Source: Pseudotabrizicola sediminis
GTDB taxonomy: Bacteria; Pseudomonadota; Alphaproteobacteria; Rhodobacterales; Rhodobacteraceae
Assembly: GCF_004745575.1 (NCBI RefSeq)
Contig: NZ_RPEM01000006.1
Coordinates: forward strand, 154,471-218,470
Direction of reading: 5' to 3'
Length of the DNA: 64,000 nucleotides
Shown: positions 37,765 to 45,387 of the stretch, in pieces
Layout: every line of letters starts with the position of its first letter
Numbering within the stretch: the stretch's first letter is position 1
The notes under the pieces: model-generated
What the model saw: the letters and a program-made list of their open reading frames with translations, nothing else
Databases searched by the model: none
Told to the model about the DNA's origin: nothing
Made by a program: the position numbers and the translations under genes

Positions 37765-38756
37765 TGGTCCCCGATCTTTTGCAAAACGGTATCGGTTGGG
37801 GCGGGCAGAAGGCCATCGCACACCGCCCGAAGGTCAGACAGCGCCGGATGGGACAGGTTGCCCTGCAGCTGCCGCCAGACCCGTGGGATCAGCTTCAGAT
37901 AACCGGGTTTGCCGCCCACAAGGCACAGGCGCGCGAATATGCCCAGAATGCGCAAGGACCGCTGCGCGCCCAGCGCCGCGCAGGAGGCTTCAAACGCCGG
38001 GACATCCCGCCCGGTTTCCTTGGCGAAATACAATGTCATGTCGGACGCTACATCGGGCGAGACATCGCGACGGGCATCCTGCAGCAAGGACACCAGATCA
38101 TACCCCGGCTGGCCCATCTGGGCGAGTTGGAAGTCGAGCAGGCCCACCGCCGCCACACCTTGCCGTTGGGGCAGATGCAGCAGGTTTTCCGCATGATAAT
38201 CCCGCAAGATCAAGACCCTTGACCCATCCGCATGGGCTTGCAGGGCGTCGGTCAGGGTCTGGACAAATTCCACCGAAGATGGACGCTGACCGGTCGCCGC
38301 AAAGGCGTACCAGTCCAGTGCAAATGTGGCTGCCTGCGCCCAGTCGGCCGCCGACAGGTCCGGCAGGCCTGCAGGGGCGGATTGTGCCTGAAGCCGGACC
38401 AGAACATCCGTTGCTGCGCGATACAGGACCGGTTCCTGCGTAGTTGAGGTTTCCAGTACGCGCGCGAACAGGGCATCGCCAAGATCTTCGATCAGCAGGA
38501 AGCCCTGCGTCAGATCTTGCGCCAGAATGTCGGGGGCTGACAGGCCGATCCGGCGCAAATGCGCCGCGATAGAGACGAAAGCCGCCGTATCATCCGCCGT
38601 TCCGGGCGGCGCATCCATCAGGACGGCAGTCTGCGCCCCGCGCGTCAGCCGGTCATAACTGCGGTCAGAGGCGTCGCCCGCCAGAAACCGCCGCACAGCC
38701 TGCCCCCAGCCGTTTGCCGCCAGAAAGGCGGTGGAGGCCTCAGAGCGCCGGGTCAT
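37743..38756 (-). CDS. amgK: AmgK-like anomeric amino-sugar kinase
   Basis: This 337-residue aminoglycoside-phosphotransferase-fold kinase has the catalytic loop LILRDYHAENLLHLP and metal-binding VGLLDFQLAQMG. The N-terminal FLAGDASDRSYDRLTRG is the expected nucleotide-binding loop. AmgK phosphorylates MurNAc/GlcNAc at C1 for MurU. It overlaps both tsaE (17 nt) and the murU-like gene (22 nt). Confidence 0.87.
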   Translation of the reverse strand: MTRRSEASTAFLAANGWGQAVRRFLAGDASDRSYDRLTRGAQTAVLMDAPPGTADDTAAFVSIAAHLRRIGLSAPDILAQDLTQGFLLIEDLGDALFARVLETSTTQEPVLYRAATDVLVRLQAQSAPAGLPDLSAADWAQAATFALDWYAFAATGQRPSSVEFVQTLTDALQAHADGSRVLILRDYHAENLLHLPQRQGVAAVGLLDFQLAQMGQPGYDLVSLLQDARRDVSPDVASDMTLYFAKETGRDVPAFEASCAALGAQRSLRILGIFARLCLVGGKPGYLKLIPRVWRQLQGNLSHPALSDLRAVCDGLLPAPTDTVLQKIGDQCASPSP

Positions 38757-39213
38757 GCAGCGCCTTTTCCAGTGCGGGGCGGCCGTCAAAGGCAAACGCG
38801 GCGCGCCGGCCCTCTGCCTCCGGGGTCAGGGTCAGATGGATCGCGTTCTGCGGGAGGTAACGCCCAAGCCGGTCGGGCCATTCGATCAGACAGATCGCGG
38901 TGGACATCGCCTCTTCCAGCCCAAGTTCCATCACCTCATCCGGATGGGAAAGCCGGTACAGATCAGCGTGCCAGACATCGCCCGCAGCGTCTTCATACGT
39001 CTGCACCAGCGTGAAGGTCGGGGAAGGGACATCTTCCATCCGGTGCAGCCGCGCCCTGATAATGGCGCGCGACAGATGCGATTTTCCGGCCCCGATCGGC
39101 CCGGTCAGCAACAGCGTGTCGCCCGGCACCAGATGCCCGGCCAAAAGCCCGCCAAGGCTGTCGGTTGCGTCTTCGGAGGGCAGGAATAGCTGGAGGCGCG
39201 TTGCATGGCACAT
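38740..39213 (-). CDS. tsaE: TsaE, tRNA t6A synthesis ATPase
   Basis: This 157-residue ATPase works with TsaB, TsaC and TsaD in N6-threonylcarbamoyladenosine synthesis. The P-loop GPIGAGKSHLSRAII is near residues 38-52, and SPTFTLVQTYED and VMELGLEEAM are characteristic. It heads the tsaE-amgK-murU-addB-addA-trxA run. Its partner tsaD is 10 kb away in this window. Confidence 0.94.
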   Translation of the reverse strand: MCHATRLQLFLPSEDATDSLGGLLAGHLVPGDTLLLTGPIGAGKSHLSRAIIRARLHRMEDVPSPTFTLVQTYEDAAGDVWHADLYRLSHPDEVMELGLEEAMSTAICLIEWPDRLGRYLPQNAIHLTLTPEAEGRRAAFAFDGRPALEKALHDPAL

Positions 39214-39258
39214 GCACCCTGTTTTACGTCTCCGCCGCGCCGCCGCAAGTCTCTGTCT

Positions 39259-40830
39259 TCAGGCGGTACGTCTTTCGGCACTTTCGGACACCAGATCGGC
39301 AGCACCACGCCCGACCCTGAAGCCGACAAGGGTCGCCCCGCCGGCCAGTGGCAACAGACGGCAGGTGACCAGACGCCCGTCGAGCATGCGCACATCTGCG
39401 GACCAGGGCTGACGGTCGCCGACGGTGCAGACAAACTCTTCGGCCTCGGCCCACAGCGCGCTGGGCGCGGACTTGCTGCACCAGTGGCGTGCCAATGATG
39501 TGATCCCGACACTGGCCAGACTGTCTGACGGATCGTGTTCCCACAGCTTTGTATAATTCGCATTTGTCATCACCAACATCCCGGTTTCGGAAAACACGGC
39601 CATCGCTTCGTCCATTGAATCGATGACAGACTGACCCAGTTCCATATCTGCGCGATAGCGGCGGGTGCGGGTGATTTCGGTTGAAATGTCTTCGATCATC
39701 AGCGCAAGCGCCCCGTTCGGATGGGGCCGTCCCACAACCTTGTAGGTCTGACCGCCCGGCAAGTTCCACGTCTCTTCATAAACACCTGATGCCGCCGCCC
39801 GTTCGATATCTGTGATCTGATTGCGCCAGTCGTGATAATCCTTGGGTTCGGGAACCATGCTGCGGTCGCGCAGGGCGTCAAGGACCGACAGAAGCGACGG
39901 GCGCAGAGACAGGAAATCCGGCTGCAACCCGGTCAGGTCCAGAAGCGCCGGATTGAAAAGCTGCAACTGCCGCCTGTTGTCAAAAATCGCCAAGCCGATC
40001 GGAAGATGTGCAAAGGTTTTGGTCAGAGTCTGCATGAAATCGCGCAAGGTGGTTTCTGCGTGGACGGCAGAATCCGCCGGCAGGGCATAGATCCTGCGGC
40101 CATCGTCATCAGGCATGCTCACAAGTTCGAACCACTGCTCCCGCCCATCAGGAAACCGCAGGATCTGCCGCTGGCCACTGACGCCTTGCAGGATGGCGGT
40201 CCGGTCAAACAGCTTTGGCAAGGGCCAGGTCAACTCTTGCCCCTGCGCCAGAAGATCACCTGCACGCAGCAGATAGGCGGTATTGGCCCAGACGACGTCT
40301 CCATTGTCCTTTTCGCGCCACGCCAGAAACGGTGCGTGTGACACGATTGACCGCAAGAAGGCCAGATCGTCGCTCATCGATCTTTGGGCCAGCAGGTCAT
40401 AGCCAAAAGATGCGCCGCGCGATTCCGGGTCGATCAGGGTGATATGTGTCAGCCCGCCACGGTATTCCGCCAGCAACAATATGGTCTGACCTGACTCGTC
40501 CTCGGCGGCAAGGGTGACGGCCCCTTGTTCCGGCAGTTTGGTAAGGTGCTGGTCAACCTGTGGAAATGACATGGACAGATGGACAAGCAGTTTTGCCCAA
40601 TCTGACCCTGGCACTGCCGAGGCAGCGATAACAGCGCGACCGCCCGGCGTACAATCTATCATAACCTCGCCATCGAACAGGAACAGGGTGCCTTTCTGAC
40701 GTTCGTCGAAAATACTGCTGCGAACGGGAATCTTGCTCCCATGGAAAGCGGCCGCCAGCAGAATGCTACCCAGAGCTGACAGAACCGCAGCAAGACCCAT
40801 TCCGAGCCCCAAGACGAAATGCGAATCCAT
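39259..40830 (-). CDS. Membrane-anchored multi-PAS sensory protein without a kinase domain
   Basis: This 523-residue protein has one N-terminal transmembrane helix (residues ~5-27, FVLGLGMGLAAVLSALGSILLAAAF). At least three PAS-like segments follow: around residues 175-250 (WREKDNGDVVWANTAYLL), 290-390 (FAHLPIGLAIFDNRRQLQLFNPALLDLTG, PAS_7 type) and 405-500 (SVIDSMDEAMAVFSETGMLVMTNANYTKLWEHD). No histidine-kinase, GGDEF or EAL motif is present, so it must signal through a partner. It is upstream of tsaE and downstream of regB on the same strand. A full CtrA-type box sits about 50-60 bp upstream of its ATG. The function is not known to me. Confidence 0.85.
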   Translation of the reverse strand: MDSHFVLGLGMGLAAVLSALGSILLAAAFHGSKIPVRSSIFDERQKGTLFLFDGEVMIDCTPGGRAVIAASAVPGSDWAKLLVHLSMSFPQVDQHLTKLPEQGAVTLAAEDESGQTILLLAEYRGGLTHITLIDPESRGASFGYDLLAQRSMSDDLAFLRSIVSHAPFLAWREKDNGDVVWANTAYLLRAGDLLAQGQELTWPLPKLFDRTAILQGVSGQRQILRFPDGREQWFELVSMPDDDGRRIYALPADSAVHAETTLRDFMQTLTKTFAHLPIGLAIFDNRRQLQLFNPALLDLTGLQPDFLSLRPSLLSVLDALRDRSMVPEPKDYHDWRNQITDIERAAASGVYEETWNLPGGQTYKVVGRPHPNGALALMIEDISTEITRTRRYRADMELGQSVIDSMDEAMAVFSETGMLVMTNANYTKLWEHDPSDSLASVGITSLARHWCSKSAPSALWAEAEEFVCTVGDRQPWSADVRMLDGRLVTCRLLPLAGGATLVGFRVGRGAADLVSESAERRTA

Positions 40831-40876
40831 AAAGCTTCCAATTCCAGCAGTTCCCTACAACTTAAGCGTTAGTCCG

Positions 40877-40892
40877 TTAACGAAAAGTTAAC
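40877..40892. promoter_or_regulatory. CtrA-type box (TTAA-N7-TTAAC)
   Basis: TTAACGAAAAGTTAAC (40877-40892) matches the CtrA consensus TTAA-N7-TTAAC exactly, and its reverse complement does too. It is centred about 55 bp upstream of the PAS-protein ATG, in the 112-bp gap downstream of regB. Confidence 0.65.
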
Positions 40893-40942
40893 CAATATCT
40901 TACAGCCAAGGCTATCTTAAGCTGCGCTTTCAAATGAATATT

Positions 40943-42331
40943 TTACGACTGTATCGGCTCATTCGGGCCAAGCCCTTGGTGGTCGGTCTGAACAAGTTTC
41001 TCTAGCGGCCATTTGACCTCGACAATGGCTCCACTGCGTATGGGTCGATCTTCGGGGCCCAGAAACGGATCTGATCCGTTAGCGAACGTGAGTTCTGCCC
41101 CCGTCCGCTCCAGAAGTGTTTTTGCAATGAACAATCCAAGCCCCATTCCTTCATATTCAGGTCGCACCACAAGATCCTGTGAAGACCTTCGGCTGCGCAC
41201 GAAAGGGTCACCGATCCGACCGATAACGTGCGACGGAAAACCGTCTCCGTCATCGACAATGCGGATGGTCAGGGTTGTGAGGCTCCATTCGCCCTGAATC
41301 CAGACGGTGGTCTGCGCGAAATCTACCGCATTCTGTATAAGATTGCGCAGACCATGAATCACCTCGGGACGGCGCCTGACATTCGGCTGCCGTTCGCCCG
41401 CCCCATGACGGGGCAGGAATGTCAGGTCCAGACGCTTGCCGCGGCCTTGATGCGGCTCTGCGGCCTCGGTCACCAGCATCGACAGGGGCACGGTGCGCAT
41501 GTGCAGGTCATCCTTTCCTGCGCGCCCCATCGAATGCAGGATGTCACGGCAACGGTTGGCCTGATCGCGGATCAGCCGGGCATCCTCCTGCAGCTCCGGC
41601 TGATCCTCCAGCGCGTCGATCATCTCGGCGGAGACCAGCTTTATGGTGGCAAGGGGTGTCCCCAGCTCATGTGCCGCCGCGGCCACCACGCCGCCAAGGT
41701 CGGTCAGCTTCTGTTCCCGCGCCAAGGCCATCTGGGTTGCAAGCAGGGCATCGGACATTGACCTGATCTCTGTCGCCACCCGTCGCGAATACAGGCCCAG
41801 AAACAGAATGCCGATCACGATGGACAGCCAGAATCCGAAGCCGAACAGCACCGGAACCGATAGCGCCGATCCGTCGGCATAAAGCAGCGGCACATGGACA
41901 AAGGCGATCAGGGTGATGAAGATGATCGACAGGCTTCCCAGCAACAGCGTTGTCCGCAGCTCCAGCGCCGACGCAGAGATGGTGACCGGTGCAAGGATCA
42001 GCAGTGCGAACGGGTTCGCCAGGCCCCCGGTCAGATACAACAGGAAGGAAAGCTGAGACAAATCGAACAGCAGGGTCAGCATCGCCTCGGTCTCTGACAG
42101 GCGTTTGCTTTCGGGGAAAACGAACACCGACACCAGGTTGGCTGTGATCGAGGCACCGACCGCAAGATAGCAAAGCCCGAGCGGCAGCTGCATGTCATAA
42201 TAGCGGTCAGCGACAGTGATTGCGGCAAGTTGTCCGACGATGGCCATCCATCGCAGCAAAATAAGGGTCCGCAGCCGGACCCAGTCGCTGCGCGTATCAC
42301 GGGAAAGCAGACCGGAATCGGGGGAAAGCAT
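40943..42331 (-). CDS. regB: RegB (PrrB), redox-sensing histidine kinase
   Basis: This 462-residue membrane sensor kinase has about six transmembrane helices in the first 185 residues. The quinone-binding heptapeptide GGLANPF is at 102-108, phospho-acceptor His221 lies in VVAAAAHELGTPLATI, and the redox-active Cys is 261 in QANRCRDIL. Both His and Cys are offset by four from R. capsulatus RegB (His225, Cys265). The ATPase domain has NLIQNAVDFA, DDGDGFP and GMGLGLFIAKTLL. It is divergent from senC. It controls energy-generation, and where present photosynthesis, genes through RegA. Confidence 0.96.
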   Translation of the reverse strand: MLSPDSGLLSRDTRSDWVRLRTLILLRWMAIVGQLAAITVADRYYDMQLPLGLCYLAVGASITANLVSVFVFPESKRLSETEAMLTLLFDLSQLSFLLYLTGGLANPFALLILAPVTISASALELRTTLLLGSLSIIFITLIAFVHVPLLYADGSALSVPVLFGFGFWLSIVIGILFLGLYSRRVATEIRSMSDALLATQMALAREQKLTDLGGVVAAAAHELGTPLATIKLVSAEMIDALEDQPELQEDARLIRDQANRCRDILHSMGRAGKDDLHMRTVPLSMLVTEAAEPHQGRGKRLDLTFLPRHGAGERQPNVRRRPEVIHGLRNLIQNAVDFAQTTVWIQGEWSLTTLTIRIVDDGDGFPSHVIGRIGDPFVRSRRSSQDLVVRPEYEGMGLGLFIAKTLLERTGAELTFANGSDPFLGPEDRPIRSGAIVEVKWPLEKLVQTDHQGLGPNEPIQS

Positions 42332-42423
42332 GGCATCCCTTGTTCAAAGATACTAGGAACGCCAGTGTTAGGCCTGCCACGGGCAGGGATCAATGCGGCG
42401 ATTGCGCAGACAGGATGCTTGAA

Positions 42424-43062
42424 ATGACCAAAACGTATGCTGCGGTCGCTGCCGCCGCCGTTGTGGGGCTGCTGGGTGGAACCGCCCTGTATATCTTTCT
42501 TCAGACCGATGGCGATGCCTTTGCGCAATGCCGGGGCGGTCAGATCGGCGGTGGCGATATTGGTGGCCCCTTCACGCTTGTCGATGATACGGGCGCTACG
42601 GTTACGGATGCAGATGTTCTGGCCAAACCGGCGCTGATCTATTTTGGTTACACGTTTTGCCCCGATGTTTGCCCGATTGACGTCGCCCGCAATGCCGAAG
42701 CCGTGGATATTCTGGAAGAACAGGGCTTTGACGTGACGCCGGTTTTCATTTCGGTCGATCCCGAGCGTGACACGCCCGAGGTTCTGGCGGAATTCACCGA
42801 TTACCTTCACCCGAATATGGTTGGCCTGACCGGTTCGGCCGATCAGGTCAGAGTGGCGTCACAGGCCTACAAAACTTTCTACCGCAAGCAAGATGGCGGC
42901 GACCCGGAGTTTTATCTGGTTGATCACTCCACCTTCACATATCTTACGCTGCCAGGCGTCGGCTTTGTCGATTTCTTCCGCCGCGAAGATACGGCAGTTC
43001 AGATGGCAGAGCGGGTGGCATGTTTTGTTTCAAATGCGCCAACGTCGCAGGCAAGCCGATAA
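42424..43062 (+). CDS. senC: SenC/PrrC, SCO1-family copper protein
   Basis: This 212-residue membrane-anchored SCO family protein delivers copper to cytochrome oxidase and is linked to RegB signalling in Rhodobacter. One N-terminal helix is visible (residues ~6-26), then the copper-binding Cys pair CPDVC at Cys79 and Cys83, and His168 in DHSTFTYL. The ATG at 42424 was chosen; an in-frame ATG nine bases earlier is possible. It is divergent from regB (92 bp) and 63 nt upstream of regA. Confidence 0.95.
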   Translation: MTKTYAAVAAAAVVGLLGGTALYIFLQTDGDAFAQCRGGQIGGGDIGGPFTLVDDTGATVTDADVLAKPALIYFGYTFCPDVCPIDVARNAEAVDILEEQGFDVTPVFISVDPERDTPEVLAEFTDYLHPNMVGLTGSADQVRVASQAYKTFYRKQDGGDPEFYLVDHSTFTYLTLPGVGFVDFFRREDTAVQMAERVACFVSNAPTSQASR

Positions 43063-43125
43063 ATTGACGCCGGGGGCAGGCAAGCTACCTACCCAAGCAC
43101 AAAGACAGAGCAGACGGAGAAAAAA

Positions 43126-43680
43126 ATGGCTGAAGACGTCACGGCAGATCTGGGCCCGGATCGCACTCTGCTTTTGGTCGATGACGATGAGCCATTTGTC
43201 AAACGCCTTGCCCGCGCGATGGAGCGCCGGGGGTTCATTCCCGAAACCGCCGAAAGTGTTGCGGCGGGAAAGGCCATCGCGCAGTCGCGACCACCGGCCT
43301 ATGCCGTGGTGGACCTGCGGCTTGAAGACGGGAATGGGCTGGATGTTGTCGAGGCGTTGCGCGAGCGGCGCCCTGATTGCCGTATCGTCGTGCTGACAGG
43401 ATATGGTGCCATTGCGACGGCGGTTGCGGCCGTAAAAATCGGCGCCACAGATTATCTGTCAAAGCCTGCCGACGCAAATGATGTCACCAATGCCCTGCTG
43501 GCAAAAGGCGCGTCGATGCCCGGACCGCCCGAAAACCCGATGTCGGCAGACCGGGTGCGGTGGGAACACATTCAGCGCGTCTATGAAATGTGTGATCGCA
43601 ACGTGTCCGAAACCGCACGCCGGCTGTCGATGCATCGGCGGACGCTGCAGCGGATCCTTGCCAAACGCGGACCGAAATAA
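43126..43680 (+). CDS. regA: RegA (PrrA), redox response regulator
   Basis: This is a 184-residue response regulator with receiver Asp63 (VVDLRLEDGNGLDVV) and the acidic pair VDDDEPF at residues 18-24. A Pro-rich linker precedes a C-terminal Fis-type helix-turn-helix (VSETARRLSMHRRTLQRILAKRGPK). The near-invariant HTH and Asp63 match R. capsulatus RegA. It is followed by a hairpin and the H-NS-like gene. Confidence 0.97.
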   Translation: MAEDVTADLGPDRTLLLVDDDEPFVKRLARAMERRGFIPETAESVAAGKAIAQSRPPAYAVVDLRLEDGNGLDVVEALRERRPDCRIVVLTGYGAIATAVAAVKIGATDYLSKPADANDVTNALLAKGASMPGPPENPMSADRVRWEHIQRVYEMCDRNVSETARRLSMHRRTLQRILAKRGPK

Positions 43681-43703
43681 ATCTGTCAAAGAGCTTGCTT
43701 GAA

Positions 43704-43734
43704 TTAAGACTGATTTGGGATTAATCAGGCTTAG
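43704..43734. terminator. Hairpin between regA and the H-NS-like gene
   Basis: TTAAG-A-CTGATT (43704-43715) folds with AATCAG-G-CTTAG (43723-43734) over a 7-nt loop: 6 + 5 pairs, one mismatch and one wobble. There is no T-tract, so it may be an attenuator or a processing/stability structure rather than a full terminator. Confidence 0.4.
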
Positions 43735-43759
43735 AAGACTGCATGCAAGGATATAAGAC

Positions 43760-44074
43760 ATGGACATCAATCTGAATGAAATGTCGCTTAAAGAGCTGAA
43801 GGATCTTCAGTCTCAGGTTGCAAAAACGATTAACGGTTTCGAAGATCGCAAGAAGAAAGAAGCTTTGGCAGAGCTGGAAGACAAGGCCCGGGCCATGGGG
43901 TTTTCCCTCGCAGAGCTGACTGGCCTTGCACAACCGCGCAAGCGGACGCCCGCCGTCGCAAAATACGCGAATCCGGCCGATGCATCTGATACGTGGTCGG
44001 GCCGCGGGCGAAAGCCACGCTGGTTTGAAGCGGCCCTGAAGGCCGGAAAAAAGCCGGAAGATATGTCAATCTGA
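43760..44074 (+). CDS. hvrA: H-NS-family nucleoid protein (HvrA-like)
   Basis: This 104-residue H-NS family DNA-binding protein has an N-terminal coiled coil (residues ~1-48) for oligomerisation. The C-terminal DNA-binding core YANPADASDTWSGRGRKPRWF lies at residues 69-89, with the AT-minor-groove GRGRKP at 81-86. In R. capsulatus, hvrA lies downstream of regA and adjusts photosynthesis genes to dim light; the same position here supports that name. An intrinsic terminator follows. Confidence 0.88.
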   Translation: MDINLNEMSLKELKDLQSQVAKTINGFEDRKKKEALAELEDKARAMGFSLAELTGLAQPRKRTPAVAKYANPADASDTWSGRGRKPRWFEAALKAGKKPEDMSI

Positions 44075-44079
44075 TGTGC

Positions 44080-44106
44080 AAATGCCATCCCTCGGGGTGG
44101 CATTTT
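44080..44106 (+). terminator. Rho-independent terminator after the H-NS-like gene
   Basis: AATGCCATCCC (44081-44091) pairs with GGGGTGGCATT (44094-44104), with one wobble and a 2-nt gap that opens to a small loop, and is followed by TTTT. The A-rich left side may also serve the convergent HD gene. Confidence 0.8.
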
Positions 44107-44117
44107 CATCTGATCCG

Positions 44118-44714
44118 TCAACCAAGTTCGGCCATCAAAGCGGAATGGCGTTCGATGAAATTGGCACGCACCTCTGCCGGGGCGCGGGGCTGAACATCAA
44201 GCCCATCGATAAGTGCGGCATCTGGCCTTCCGAAAAGCTTGTTGGCTTCGGCTTCCGAAAAGCCTGCAATCCGCACAGCCTCCATCCAGGCCGAGATCCG
44301 GTCTGCCGATTTGATCTGCGCCTTGATGGCAGCGGGCAATAGCGCCGGCAGGCCGAACCGCAGATGGATGGCGGCGGTCAGTCGTTCATCCAGCGCGCCA
44401 TATTCCGGCCCGACTGCGGATTTGACCGGCGATATCATATCCCCGATGACATATTCCGGCGCATCATGCAGCAGGGCGGCAAGCTTCCATTTCGGCAAAC
44501 TGTCTGGATGTTGCCGGCAGAGGATTGTTTCAACCAGCAGGGAATGCTCTGCCACCGAATAGGGCCAGTCGCCGTGGGTCTGGCCATTCCAGCGGGCCAC
44601 AAAAGCCAAGCCGTGGGCAATATCCTCGATCTCGATATCGACGGGGGTCGGGTCCAGCAAATCAAGCCGCCGGCCAGACAGCATCCTTTGCCACGCGCGC
44701 TTTGGTTTCGCCAC
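44118..44714 (-). CDS. HD-domain phosphohydrolase (YfbR-like)
   Basis: This 198-residue HD-superfamily hydrolase has metal ligands in WPYSVAEHSLLVETIL (His57) and LLHDAPEYVIGDM (His83-Asp84), with a further Asp in the later helix KSADRISAWMEAVR. It resembles 5'-deoxynucleotidase YfbR-type proteins. It occupies a place in the regA-hvrA-ahcY neighbourhood where R. capsulatus carries hvrB, and is divergent from the small exported protein gene. Confidence 0.83.
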   Translation of the reverse strand: MAKPKRAWQRMLSGRRLDLLDPTPVDIEIEDIAHGLAFVARWNGQTHGDWPYSVAEHSLLVETILCRQHPDSLPKWKLAALLHDAPEYVIGDMISPVKSAVGPEYGALDERLTAAIHLRFGLPALLPAAIKAQIKSADRISAWMEAVRIAGFSEAEANKLFGRPDAALIDGLDVQPRAPAEVRANFIERHSALMAELG

Positions 44715-44859
44715 AGTCAGCCTCCGTGCATCATTCCAATGGGGTGGTAGCGCAGTCGCTTTGCAGGATCAAATTCAATCAAAATGGACCAATGGAACTT
44801 TTCCGGGATCAGGGCGTTGCCATTGCGACTGTCTGATTGAAAGAACACGGAACAGAAAA
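44715..44859. other. Divergent intergenic region between the HD gene and the exported-protein gene
   Basis: These 145 bp hold the promoters for both divergent genes. I see an AT-richer stretch around 44765-44795 but no convincing paired -35/-10 hexamers and no operator-like repeat. Confidence 0.4.
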
Positions 44860-45282
44860 ATGTTCAATCCGCTCCCCATGCTCGCTCTTTCGGCCGTTGC
44901 ACTCGGCTATTCCGGTGCGATTAATCGCGCTGAAAGCTCGCTTCAGGTTTCTCCTGTCGCATCGGTAACCGGCTTCGCGGCCACGCCAGATCTGTCGGTT
45001 CAGGATTTTGTCGCCTCCCTCCCCGAAACCATGCAGGATCCGCTTTGCGCTGCGCGTGACGTGATCACTGCCGATCTTTCACAGGATTTTGCGGAATCTC
45101 TGGAGGCATCGCTGGTTCAGGATCGGGGTGTCAGCCTTGAGGTCTGGGCGTCTGATATCATGGGCACGTGGACGGTTCTTCATGTCGAGCATGAGGGGCT
45201 CGCTTGCATCGTATCGTCTGGTTTCGGTTGGACCGAAAGCACCACGGCAGCAGACGTTTTGCAAGACCGGCCGCTTAGTTAA
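44860..45282 (+). CDS. Small exported protein upstream of ahcY (unrecognised)
   Basis: This 140-residue protein has a signal-peptide-like N-terminus (MFNPLPMLALSAVALGYSGA, likely cleavage near residues 20-25). The mature part has two Cys, in QDPLCAARD and EGLACIVSSGFGW, that could form a disulfide, and a Trp-containing stretch (VWASDIMGTWTVLHVEHEG). I do not recognise the family. It runs in the same direction as ahcY, 105 bp upstream of it, and may be the counterpart of the small ORF between hvrB and ahcY in R. capsulatus; that is inference. Confidence 0.7.
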   Translation: MFNPLPMLALSAVALGYSGAINRAESSLQVSPVASVTGFAATPDLSVQDFVASLPETMQDPLCAARDVITADLSQDFAESLEASLVQDRGVSLEVWASDIMGTWTVLHVEHEGLACIVSSGFGWTESTTAADVLQDRPLS

Positions 45283-45387
45283 GGCATCCCCGTCGGACAT
45301 ACCATCCGCTGCATTGTCTGGTTTGCCGCGTTGTTTAAGATAGGTTTCGATGATAAGGCCACGTTCAAATGACAGGAGTTTTTGAAC

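Noticed and set aside
45283-45387. Possible SAH or SAM riboswitch in front of ahcY
   Set aside because: The 105-nt leader shows no conserved core or pairing that I recognise from the SAH, SAM-II or SAM/SAH classes.
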